27,976 nucleotides of DNA. It comes from a virus. Below, in pieces: positions 21,525 to 27,976 of this stretch (its first letter is position 1; every line of letters starts with the position of its first letter). The DNA lies in IMG/VR virus record IMGVR_UViG_3300034117_000591, positions 1-27,976 of that record; one strand, 5' to 3'. The translations under genes and the position numbers were made by a program. The notes beneath the pieces were generated by a model. That model was not told the origin of the DNA. It did not search any database and saw only the letters and a program-made list of their open reading frames with translations.

Positions 21525-21560
21525 CAAAACAAATTAATAATTAACAAAAACGAATAACAA

Positions 21561-23123
21561 ATGGCAATTCAAACAATTCCTGGGTTAACTGGTTTTACTT
21601 ATGCTCGTGTAGCGTCTATGGACAAACGTGCTGTAGGAAAACTAACAGACTCTAACCACTTAGAGAGTTTTCACTCTACTGAGCCTGCAGATTATGATAA
21701 AAAGATCATCTCTTTATATACTCAGAGCTCACTTTACAGTAATGACTTCTTGGACATGATTAACAAGAGCACTCCTTATTATATTGATAATAACAGTGAT
21801 GCTTGGAAATGGCAAGTAGCAGTTCCTTACAAATTCCCAAAAATTATTGACATTCCTTCTTCTACACAAGATTTAATTGATCTTGGTAAAACAGGTATTG
21901 ATGGTCAAGAATTCCAATTAGTGTTAGATACTAATGAGTTTTCTAAAAACGCTATCATCTCTGTAGGTACACGTCAATATGGACCTAGATTCTACGTAAT
22001 CAAAGATCCTATGCCTTGGAATATGGGATTCTTGTACACATTTACATTAGTAACTGACAACCCACAAGTTGATTTCGTAAATCCTATCTTCTTACAATAT
22101 GGTGTTGAATTAGAATTAGTTGATGCTGCTATTGGTGAATTTGACCAAGACTTATTAGGTCTTCCAAGATTAGGTGAACAAATCACTATGTTCGAATCTT
22201 TAGGTTCTGCATATGGATATGAGCACAAAATCACTGAATGGGCTGATGACAAAATGATGAGAGATGCTTCTGGTAAACCATTAGATATCTTAGTATATGC
22301 TCCACAAAGAAGAAACCAATTACCTTTAACTCGTAATGATGTTAAATGGGAACCGTTTATCGAATTCTGGATGCGTAAATCAATGTTAGAATTGAAAGTT
22401 AAACGTATGATTTGGGCTAAACCAGGTACAGTTAAAACTGGCGGTGGTAAACAAGAATTAAAACGTACATCTGCTGGTGTTTACCACAGAATGAGAAACA
22501 ATGGTAACTTAGTACAATACAACAGAGGTGAGTTCTCTGCTAACTTAATCCGTTCTGTATTTGGAGATTTATTCTACAGACGTGTGGATGTTAAAGATAG
22601 AAGTGTTAAAATGTATACTAATGAAGCTGGATTCGATGTATTCCAACAAGCTTTAAAAACAGATGCATTGAACTCTGGATTAACTTTCATGGCAGATTCT
22701 GGAAACAGATATATGCAAGGTGAAGGACAACACATCACTTACAACTTTGCATTTGATGCAATGGTAACTCGTGAGACTGGACGTGTTGAATTAATTCACT
22801 TAAAAGAATTAGATTTACCACAATCTAACTTAGAGTTTGGACAAAACAAAAAATCTACTCCAGTATTTATGGTGTTTGATGTTTCTCCAATGTCTGATGG
22901 ATCAATGGTAAACAACATCCGTGAAGTACGTATGAAGGGTGCACCTTCTATGACTTGGGGTTATATTGATGGTACTCGTCACCACTTAGGTTTTGCTAAA
23001 TCTCAAGGTATGAGTTCTGCTAATAAATTCCCAGGATACGAAATCTGGATGAAAGATAGATGTGATGTCTTCATTGAAGATTTATCAAGAACTGTGTTGA
23101 TTGAGGAAATGCCACAATTCTAA
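21561..23123 (+). CDS. Major capsid protein
   Basis: The 520-residue product (MAIQTIPGLTGFTYARVASMDKR...) follows the scaffold-like gene at the usual capsid position. It is a globular alpha-beta protein without low-complexity parts, as expected of an HK97-fold shell protein; TYNFAFDAMVTRETGRVELIHLKELDL and RHHLGFAKSQGMSSANKFPGYEIWMKD are likely conserved parts of the family, from memory. Its base use is less AT-biased and more codon-uniform (many CGT Arg, AAC Asn, TTA Leu) than that of its neighbours, as in highly expressed genes. The call rests on position, size and codon use. Confidence 0.75.
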   Translation: MAIQTIPGLTGFTYARVASMDKRAVGKLTDSNHLESFHSTEPADYDKKIISLYTQSSLYSNDFLDMINKSTPYYIDNNSDAWKWQVAVPYKFPKIIDIPSSTQDLIDLGKTGIDGQEFQLVLDTNEFSKNAIISVGTRQYGPRFYVIKDPMPWNMGFLYTFTLVTDNPQVDFVNPIFLQYGVELELVDAAIGEFDQDLLGLPRLGEQITMFESLGSAYGYEHKITEWADDKMMRDASGKPLDILVYAPQRRNQLPLTRNDVKWEPFIEFWMRKSMLELKVKRMIWAKPGTVKTGGGKQELKRTSAGVYHRMRNNGNLVQYNRGEFSANLIRSVFGDLFYRRVDVKDRSVKMYTNEAGFDVFQQALKTDALNSGLTFMADSGNRYMQGEGQHITYNFAFDAMVTRETGRVELIHLKELDLPQSNLEFGQNKKSTPVFMVFDVSPMSDGSMVNNIREVRMKGAPSMTWGYIDGTRHHLGFAKSQGMSSANKFPGYEIWMKDRCDVFIEDLSRTVLIEEMPQF

Positions 23124-23300
23124 TAACAAAATTCCGAGAAGATTCCCCTCGCCTCCTCTCCCACCTAAGAGGGGATGATTCTCAAACCTAGTGCCCAACT
23201 AAGCATTTGCCTTAGCACCTGCACTTAAAAAAATAAACAAGAGTGTTTGATATGGATAGTATCCATGATCAGGTTCCTTCAATGGGACCACTCTACAAAT
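23124..23300 (+). other. Hairpin-rich spacer after the capsid gene
   Basis: Four stem-loops follow one another: a long one at 23136-23183 (GAGAA and TCCCCTC pairing with GAGGGGA and TTCTC), 23191-23224 (GTGC/GCAC enclosing CTAAG/CTTAG), 23252-23266 (ATGGAT/ATCCAT), and 23272-23289 (GGTTCC/GGGACC). None is followed by a T-run. They precede the tRNA and may be processing sites that release it and stabilise capsid mRNA. Confidence 0.5.
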
Positions 23301-23374
23301 CGTGTGGTAGAGCAGTTGGTTAGCTTGCTGGACTCATAATCCAGAGGTCGAAGGTTCGAGTCCTTCCCACGCAA
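23301..23374 (+). tRNA. tRNA-Met (CAT), initiator-like
   Basis: The cloverleaf is complete: acceptor CGTGTGG/CCACGCA with a C1-A72 mismatch and one G-T, D-arm GAGCAGTTGGTTAGCTTG, anticodon arm CTGGA-CTCATAA-TCCAG, variable loop AGGTC, T-arm GAAGG-TTCGAGT-CCTTC, discriminator A. A 1-72 mismatch is the hallmark of bacterial initiator tRNA, and the D- and anticodon-loop sequences resemble fMet tRNA. Only two of the usual three G-C pairs at the base of the anticodon stem are present. CCA is not encoded. It sits within the structural transcript and must be cut out of it. Confidence 0.92.
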
Positions 23375-23377
23375 CTA

Positions 23378-23409
23378 AAATAAACCAAATATTATTAAAT
23401 AACTACATT
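23378..23409 (+). promoter_or_regulatory. Shared structural-gene leader, copy 2
   Basis: AAATAAACCAAATATT and AACTACATT before the ATG at 23410 match the leader before the gene at 20244 in most positions. Confidence 0.4.
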
Positions 23410-24378
23410 ATGGGTAAAACAGGCAAAATTTCTACTATTAAGAGAGAATATAACAATTCTCAATTACAAACTATGGATAGTGGATTATCGCAAAAAGGAA
23501 TGACAAGAATCCCTGGAACAGGTGTATTCAAATATCCTTATAAAGAATTGGATGGAAAATATAGAACAGGCTTAGATGAGACTGCTGCTTACATTAAAAG
23601 AATCCAAGATCCTTTAGAAAGAGAATTAGAAATTGAAAGAGTTAGAGCTCTTAGAACAAAACTTGAGAACGAAATAGGTGATATTGATTTAGGACCTCGT
23701 TCATCATTTTGGAACTATGGCTTATCATTATCAACAGATGACCAAACACACGTTCAGTCAGTTAAGTTGTTAGATGGTGATAACTATTTTGATTTATCAG
23801 TTCCTTTTCAAGAAATAGCCTTTTCATGGTTGAGAGTACATCCAACTATTGCATCTTCATACCAAGCTTGGGAAAGAGGAGAATATGCTGCAGATACACA
23901 ATTCTACGTTGTAGATGATGAGATTGAAAATGCAGTGATCTTCAAGAAAAAACAATTAATCAATAAAGCAATTGTTAAGTTTGATAGTATGACTCCTGAG
24001 AAGAAACGTAAAGTTGCAAGACTTTTAGGACTTCCAGTTACAGAGGATACAAAAGAAGAAGTTGTGTACAACCAAGTAGATAACGTATTGAAACAAACAG
24101 AATTCAAGAATGGTAAGTATTCAGGATTGAATCCAGTTGAAGTGTTCAATAGATTTGCTGACATGAAAGAAGATTTACTCCATATTAAAGATTTAGTAAA
24201 ACAAGCAACTGCTCACTCAATATATAGAATTAAACCAAATGGTAAAATCTATGAAGGTGAATTTGAAATAGCTAAAGATGAAGAAGATTTAATTAGATTC
24301 TTAGCTGATGATGATAATCAAGATGAGTTGTTGATATTAGAAGGCAAATTAAAAACTAAAAAACTAGCTTCTATTTAA
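23410..24378 (+). CDS. Conserved virion-block protein (322 residues)
   Basis: The product starts MGKTGKISTIKREYNNSQLQTMD and contains GTGVFKYPYKELDGKYRTGLDETAAYIKRI, a helical DPLERELEIERVRALRTKLENEI, and a C-terminal part with KFDSMTPEKKRKVARLLGLPV, a helical SAP-like or bundle segment, and IKPNGKIYEGEFEIAKDEEDL. It follows the capsid gene in a block whose neighbours are head and connector proteins, so a head-completion or connector role is plausible. I do not recognise a named family. Confidence 0.65.
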   Translation: MGKTGKISTIKREYNNSQLQTMDSGLSQKGMTRIPGTGVFKYPYKELDGKYRTGLDETAAYIKRIQDPLERELEIERVRALRTKLENEIGDIDLGPRSSFWNYGLSLSTDDQTHVQSVKLLDGDNYFDLSVPFQEIAFSWLRVHPTIASSYQAWERGEYAADTQFYVVDDEIENAVIFKKKQLINKAIVKFDSMTPEKKRKVARLLGLPVTEDTKEEVVYNQVDNVLKQTEFKNGKYSGLNPVEVFNRFADMKEDLLHIKDLVKQATAHSIYRIKPNGKIYEGEFEIAKDEEDLIRFLADDDNQDELLILEGKLKTKKLASI

Positions 24379-24395
24379 GAGGCTAGTTTTAAAAA
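24360..24395 (+). terminator. Terminator overlapping the gene end
   Basis: A 9-bp stem (AAAACTAGC, 24360-24368; GCTAGTTTT, 24382-24390) encloses the stop codon and is itself followed by A/T-rich sequence. The T residues lie in the second arm, so termination may be partial. Confidence 0.55.
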
Positions 24396-24406
24396 TATAA
24401 AAGAAT

Positions 24407-25138
24407 ATGATACCAGTAGATAGTTTATTATACAAGATCGATCAGAAACTAAATAAACTATCAACTAATGAGCACCAACAGATTCAGTTAGAAGACAAGA
24501 TCTTAGCTTTGAATGAGGCTCAGATTAAGTTGATAAAACAAAAAATTGATGGTATTAGTGTAGCTAGTCAATTAGGTCAAGATTCATTTAAAAAACGTTA
24601 TGAAGATTTACAAAGTCTTATAATGAATTATAATCATCAACCTTTAGATCTTACATTAAAGAATCCTGAATTGAATCAATGGTGTACATATGTACATAAT
24701 CTTACTCCACAGTATATGTTCTATGTAGATTCATATTTGTTGGCAGATAAAGGAAGATGTAAAGATAGAAAGATTTGGATCAATAGAGATCTTGCAAAGC
24801 ATGGTGATCTTCAGTTTATATTAAACAATGATCATTATAAACCAAGTTTTGAATATCAAGAAACATTCAACTCTTTATCATCAGATGAGATAAGTTACTT
24901 TACAGATGGTACATTTATCCCAACTAAAGTTTACATAATGTACATGAGATATCCTAAATATATAAACAAAGCAGGATATATTATGTTAGATGGGCAACCA
25001 TCATTTGATCAAGATTGTGAACTTGAATTATATTTAGAAGACGAACTGTTAGATCTTACAGTACAGAATCTAGCAATGTATACTGAAAATGCTTCTGCAG
25101 CTCAGAGTGCTCAGTTCAGAATACAAACAAACGAATAA
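24407..25138 (+). CDS. Conserved virion-block protein with N-terminal coiled coil (243 residues)
   Basis: The product starts MIPVDSLLYKIDQKLNKLSTNEHQQIQLEDKILALNEAQIKL, a coiled coil of about 50 residues. A globular part follows (PLDLTLKNPELNQWCTYVHNLTPQYMFYVDSYLLADKGRCKDRKIW) with a beta-rich end (GTFIPTKVYIMYMRYPKY, GQPSFDQDCELELYLEDELLD). The position after capsid genes suggests a head-tail connector or adaptor. Family known to me only as conserved in Bacteroidetes phages. Confidence 0.65.
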   Translation: MIPVDSLLYKIDQKLNKLSTNEHQQIQLEDKILALNEAQIKLIKQKIDGISVASQLGQDSFKKRYEDLQSLIMNYNHQPLDLTLKNPELNQWCTYVHNLTPQYMFYVDSYLLADKGRCKDRKIWINRDLAKHGDLQFILNNDHYKPSFEYQETFNSLSSDEISYFTDGTFIPTKVYIMYMRYPKYINKAGYIMLDGQPSFDQDCELELYLEDELLDLTVQNLAMYTENASAAQSAQFRIQTNE

Positions 25139-25165
25139 ACTTTATTAACATTTAAATAAATTAAA

Positions 25166-26332
25166 ATGGCTGATTTTTCATTAACCACGTTATTCGTGGT
25201 TCCAGTAGGGCAAACTGCACTCCCTAGCTCTGGTTCAACACAAAACTTGACTGCAGGACAAGTAGGTATCTTTAAAAGTAATTATGATGTAGCTACTGCT
25301 CTTAATATTGCAGCAGCACCATACTTCTATGTTGCTCAAGGTAGAGTAAATACTTATTTACAAGGATCTAAAAGATCTGATAGAATTTCTGGTAAAAACA
25401 ATGCTGGTTCAGGACAAAACGTAACTGAATGGTACAAAGTATCTGGATGTCCAACTGCTGCTAACCAAATTACTGATGTAACTAATTTCACTGTACAATG
25501 TGGAGAAGTTATCACGTTAACTTTACGTGCTCACTCTTCTTATATTGATACATTGTATTTCAATGGTTTCACTCGTTCAGTAACTATTCAAGCTCCTTGT
25601 TGTAACTGTGACGATAATCCATGTGCTGATGTAAGTGCTAACACTATCATCAATGAATTGATTTATCAATTAGAATTAAAAGCTCCAGGAAACAATCCTG
25701 ACAACATTTCTTTCTCTACATTCTATACATTTGAAAATGTAGGTGGAACTATCTTACGTATTACAGGAAAACCATTAACTAAATATGGACAACCTTGTGA
25801 TGTAGCAGCGTTCCCTTTTGAATATGACAGAATGTCTTTCAGAACATTTGTATATGCTGGTCCAGCTACTACTGCTGACTTTATCGTAGCAGATGCTTGT
25901 AACTTTGTTGCTCAACCAATTATCACTCAACGTGCTTCTTATGCTTCTGGTCAATCTGCAGAAATTATCCAATTAGAGAAAAACTTCTACAGCTACCAAG
26001 CAGGTTATTTGAAACACCTTTACAGAATGGTTGGATACAATGAGAACTTTGAGTCTTGGGTATCTGATGGTGTAACTTATGATACGTATTATATCAAATT
26101 CAACGAATATGATAAATCTGCATATCAATGGGGTGATTATATCATGGAAGATAGCACAGTGATTATTGCTGCTCCAAACTCTGTAACAAGTGGTATTGCT
26201 GCTGCAATTGAAACTGTATTAGAAGCTGCTTTAGGAACTGTATTAGATGACAATGCTTGTATCACAACTACAACTACTACATCTAGTGCTCCTGCATCTA
26301 CTACTACAACTACTTCTACTCTTATCCCTTAA
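25166..26332 (+). CDS. Virion protein with poly-Thr C-terminal tail (388 residues)
   Basis: The product starts MADFSLTTLFVVPVGQTALPS and is beta-rich, with capsid-like base use (AAC, CGT, GGT). A Cys cluster CCNCDDNPC lies near residue 147 and ACNFV and NACIT later. The last 25 residues are almost all Thr, Ser and Ala (TTTTTTSSAPASTTTTTSTLIP). Codon use close to that of the capsid gene and its own strong terminator point to an abundant virion part, such as a capsid decoration or tail protein. The Thr tail may be a flexible anchor or a glycosylation site. Confidence 0.6.
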   Translation: MADFSLTTLFVVPVGQTALPSSGSTQNLTAGQVGIFKSNYDVATALNIAAAPYFYVAQGRVNTYLQGSKRSDRISGKNNAGSGQNVTEWYKVSGCPTAANQITDVTNFTVQCGEVITLTLRAHSSYIDTLYFNGFTRSVTIQAPCCNCDDNPCADVSANTIINELIYQLELKAPGNNPDNISFSTFYTFENVGGTILRITGKPLTKYGQPCDVAAFPFEYDRMSFRTFVYAGPATTADFIVADACNFVAQPIITQRASYASGQSAEIIQLEKNFYSYQAGYLKHLYRMVGYNENFESWVSDGVTYDTYYIKFNEYDKSAYQWGDYIMEDSTVIIAAPNSVTSGIAAAIETVLEAALGTVLDDNACITTTTTTSSAPASTTTTTSTLIP

Positions 26333-26365
26333 GACTAGAAATAGAAATAATATTTAATAATAACC

Positions 26366-26412
26366 TATGCCAGAGGGAAGAGGATAACTCAAATTCCTCT
26401 GGCATATTTATT
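26366..26412 (+). terminator. Strong Rho-independent terminator
   Basis: A perfect 11-bp stem (TATGCCAGAGG, 26366-26376; CCTCTGGCATA, 26396-26406) is followed by TTTATTT. It separates the highly expressed 388-residue virion gene from the next gene. Confidence 0.8.
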
Positions 26413-26421
26413 TAAAAAAAC

Positions 26422-26985
26422 ATGGCAAACTTACAATTAGATATATTAGTAGTTCCTACTTACGATGTTAATACTCTTGGTGTTGCAGATGCTTCTGTAT
26501 ATCCTACAAATCCTCCAGTGGTGTCAGCACCATCTGTTGAAATTGAAATACCAGGATTTGGAACTAAAATTTTACCATTTGTTCCCAACCAATTAAATGT
26601 ATTCACATCTTCTAATTTAGGAATAACAGAACCTGGTTGTAATCAACCACTTCCTGATGGAGTATATAGAATTAAATATTCAGTTGCTCCTGCATATGCA
26701 AATTATGTAGAGAAGACAATATTACGTGTTGAAAAACTTCAAGAGAAGTTTGACAATGCTTTCCTTCAATTAAACATGATGGAATGTGACAGAGCTCTTA
26801 AAACTCAGTCTAGTGTACAATTAAATACAATCAACTTCTTTATTCAAGGAGCTATTGCTGCAGCTAATAACTGTGCAGAATATGAATCAAACACATTATA
26901 TGCTCAAGCAGATAATATGTTAAACAACTTTTTAAAATCTAACTGTGGTTGTTCTGGTAACAATTACCAATTAAACTTTTATTAA
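26422..26985 (+). CDS. Conserved structural protein with helical Cys-containing C-terminus (187 residues)
   Basis: The product starts MANLQLDILVVPTYDVNTLGVADASVYPTNPP: a beta-rich N-terminal domain (VEIEIPGFGTKILPFVP, LPDGVYRIKYSVAP) followed by a helical part with NMMECDRALKTQSSVQLNTINFFIQGAIAAANNCAEYES and an end NCGCSGNNYQLNFY. I recall this two-part protein as common in uncultured phages of Bacteroidetes, next to the Cys-rich proteins that follow here. A tail or baseplate role is likely; the exact one is unknown. Confidence 0.65.
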   Translation: MANLQLDILVVPTYDVNTLGVADASVYPTNPPVVSAPSVEIEIPGFGTKILPFVPNQLNVFTSSNLGITEPGCNQPLPDGVYRIKYSVAPAYANYVEKTILRVEKLQEKFDNAFLQLNMMECDRALKTQSSVQLNTINFFIQGAIAAANNCAEYESNTLYAQADNMLNNFLKSNCGCSGNNYQLNFY

Positions 26986-26987
26986 TT

Positions 26988-27083
26988 ATGGCACAATGTT
27001 CAAGCTGTGGAGCTAAAGTGGGGTGTGGTTGTCAATTAACCAATGGGCTATGTGCACATTGTGCAGCTAATCCAAATAAATAA
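26988..27083 (+). CDS. Cys-rich mini-protein (31 residues)
   Basis: The ATG is three bases after the previous stop and the frame ends with TAA at 27081-27083. MAQCSSCGAKVGCGCQL followed by TNGLCAHCAANPNK has two CxxC knuckles and a CGC, fitting a tiny zinc ribbon. It belongs with the Cys-rich neighbours on both sides, which may form metal-bound or disulfide-linked parts of the tail. Confidence 0.6.
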   Translation: MAQCSSCGAKVGCGCQLTNGLCAHCAANPNK

Positions 27084-27092
27084 AAATTAATT

Positions 27093-27458
27093 ATGTTATC
27101 ACCAAGACTAACTAATTGCCCAGAATGTGCAAACATTCCTTCTTTACTTAGAAAAATAGATTGCAAGTTAGCAGAACTTGGCAACAACTTATACAACAAT
27201 ATTTCATATATGTTGAATAAACCTGTGCCTGGTGGTGACATACTTCAATTAATAGGATATAGAAGAATATTACAATATAAATATATAAACCCAAACTACG
27301 CTCATAAATACTCAGTAAATATGATTGCTAGTAGAGTGATAAGACTTACTGCAGGATGTGTAAGTAGATGTAATGAACCAGCACCTTGTTTAGAAGTTCC
27401 TTGTGATATTACAATTGTACCAAATCCTACAACAACTAGTACAACAACAATAGCTTAA
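27093..27458 (+). CDS. Conserved Cys-containing protein with poly-Thr tail (121 residues)
   Basis: The product starts MLSPRLTNCPECANIPSLLRKIDCKLAELG, then helical NNLYNNISYMLNKPVPGGDILQLIGYRRILQYKYINPNYA and MIASRVIRLTAGCVSRCNEPAPCLEVPC. It ends NPTTTSTTTIA, a short version of the Thr tail at 26263-26332. Type and order of these genes recur in Bacteroidetes phages, from memory. Probably tail-associated. Confidence 0.6.
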   Translation: MLSPRLTNCPECANIPSLLRKIDCKLAELGNNLYNNISYMLNKPVPGGDILQLIGYRRILQYKYINPNYAHKYSVNMIASRVIRLTAGCVSRCNEPAPCLEVPCDITIVPNPTTTSTTTIA

Positions 27459-27477
27459 ATCTTTTAAAATAAATAAT

Positions 27478-27976
27478 ATGTCCAATTGCTCAAATTGTTA
27501 TAACGGATGTACAGAGATTGTCTCTGACAGATGTGTTAAATATACAGGAATAGATGTTCCTGTCCTAGGAATACAAACAGGTGATTCTTTATCATTTGTA
27601 GAACAAGCATTGATTACATTCCTTACATCTACATTAGATGGTACAGGAATTAAAATTAATCTTGGTGATACAGTGGTGTGTACTCTTGTACAACAATATC
27701 TTCCTACATGTGGAGATCTTACTATTGTAGATATATCAAAAGCTCTTATACAAGCTGCTTGTGATCTTCAAGAACAAGTTGATGCAATTGATGCAGATCT
27801 TGCTACATTGAATGCTAATTATACAATTGGATGTTTGACAGGTGTTACAGCATCTTCAGATACACATGCTATTGTACAAGCTGTTATAAATAAACTATGT
27901 CAAGTACAAGTTGATTTAACAGCATTAGCTTTAGACTTATCTACTAATTATTCTAGTAATGGTGCTGAGTTAAATG
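27478..27976 (+). CDS. Cys-rich tail-associated protein, cut by window edge
   Basis: The frame starts at ATG 27478 and is open to the edge (166 codons seen). MSNCSNCYNGCTEIVSDRCVKYTGIDVPVLGIQTGDSLSF shows a Cys-rich head followed by the SDRCVKYTG-IDVP-LGI-GDSL pattern, which I recall from tail or fibre proteins of Bacteroidetes phages. The rest alternates helices and strands (QEQVDAIDADLATLNANY, AIVQAVINKLCQVQVDLTALALDL), as in the start of a trimeric fibre or baseplate protein. Confidence 0.65.
   Translation, partial: MSNCSNCYNGCTEIVSDRCVKYTGIDVPVLGIQTGDSLSFVEQALITFLTSTLDGTGIKINLGDTVVCTLVQQYLPTCGDLTIVDISKALIQAACDLQEQVDAIDADLATLNANYTIGCLTGVTASSDTHAIVQAVINKLCQVQVDLTALALDLSTNYSSNGAELN

Noticed and set aside
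1-27976. CRISPR array, insertion sequence, integrase or transposase
   Set aside because: No regular direct repeats with spacers, and no DDE, tyrosine or serine recombinase motifs were seen.
1-27976. Stop-codon reassignment, as found in some crAss-like phages
   Set aside because: All three stops end genes at sensible places with overlapping starts, long genes are free of internal stops, and no suppressor tRNA is visible in the window.

Overview
The window is part of an AT-rich genome of a tailed phage that infects Bacteroidetes. It is most likely crAss-like (Crassvirales) or a close relative. Three things point there: a rightward block with large terminase, large portal protein, acidic scaffold-like protein and major capsid protein preceded by an HTH protein and an IHF/HU-like protein; promoters of the Bacteroidetes type (TTTG and TAnnTTTG boxes) instead of sigma70 boxes; and A-rich rather than Shine-Dalgarno gene leaders. 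No integrase, rRNA or host housekeeping gene is present. TAA, TAG and TGA all appear to be ordinary stops. Family names rest on reading motifs, not on database searches.

Layout. From 1 to 13234 all genes run leftward: about 37 mostly tiny genes, many absent from a 60-residue ORF listing, packed with overlaps or 3-8 base gaps. They include a rubredoxin-like fragment, an HNH endonuclease, an SPFH/prohibitin-like lipoprotein with a two-helix membrane protein, and a MoxR-type AAA ATPase with a VWA-domain protein and small acidic partners (3524-7202). A long run of small membrane or acidic proteins follows (7207-12420), then a 171-residue protein (12719-13234). The stretch 1457-2469 is an RNA island with a complete tmRNA gene, a Leu-type tRNA and several hairpins. 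A second hairpin-rich non-coding stretch lies at 11640-12005.

A divergent control region (13235-13643) with GC-rich hairpins and a clear rightward promoter separates the two arms. From 13644 to the right edge all genes run rightward: regulators and small proteins, putative TerS, TerL, portal, scaffold-like protein, capsid protein, an initiator-like tRNA-Met set among hairpins, and then conserved virion genes up to a gene cut by the edge.

The right arm makes and fills the head. The left arm probably handles early takeover and host-envelope functions. The most notable points are the phage tmRNA with an unusually long tag frame (up to 35 residues), the partial copy of the tmRNA 3' end on the far side of the HNH gene, three recurring gene-junction sequences in which upstream stop and downstream start are embedded, the AAA ATPase with an N-terminal extra domain and an apparent internal start, and a promoter laid over a terminator hairpin at 3472-3520.
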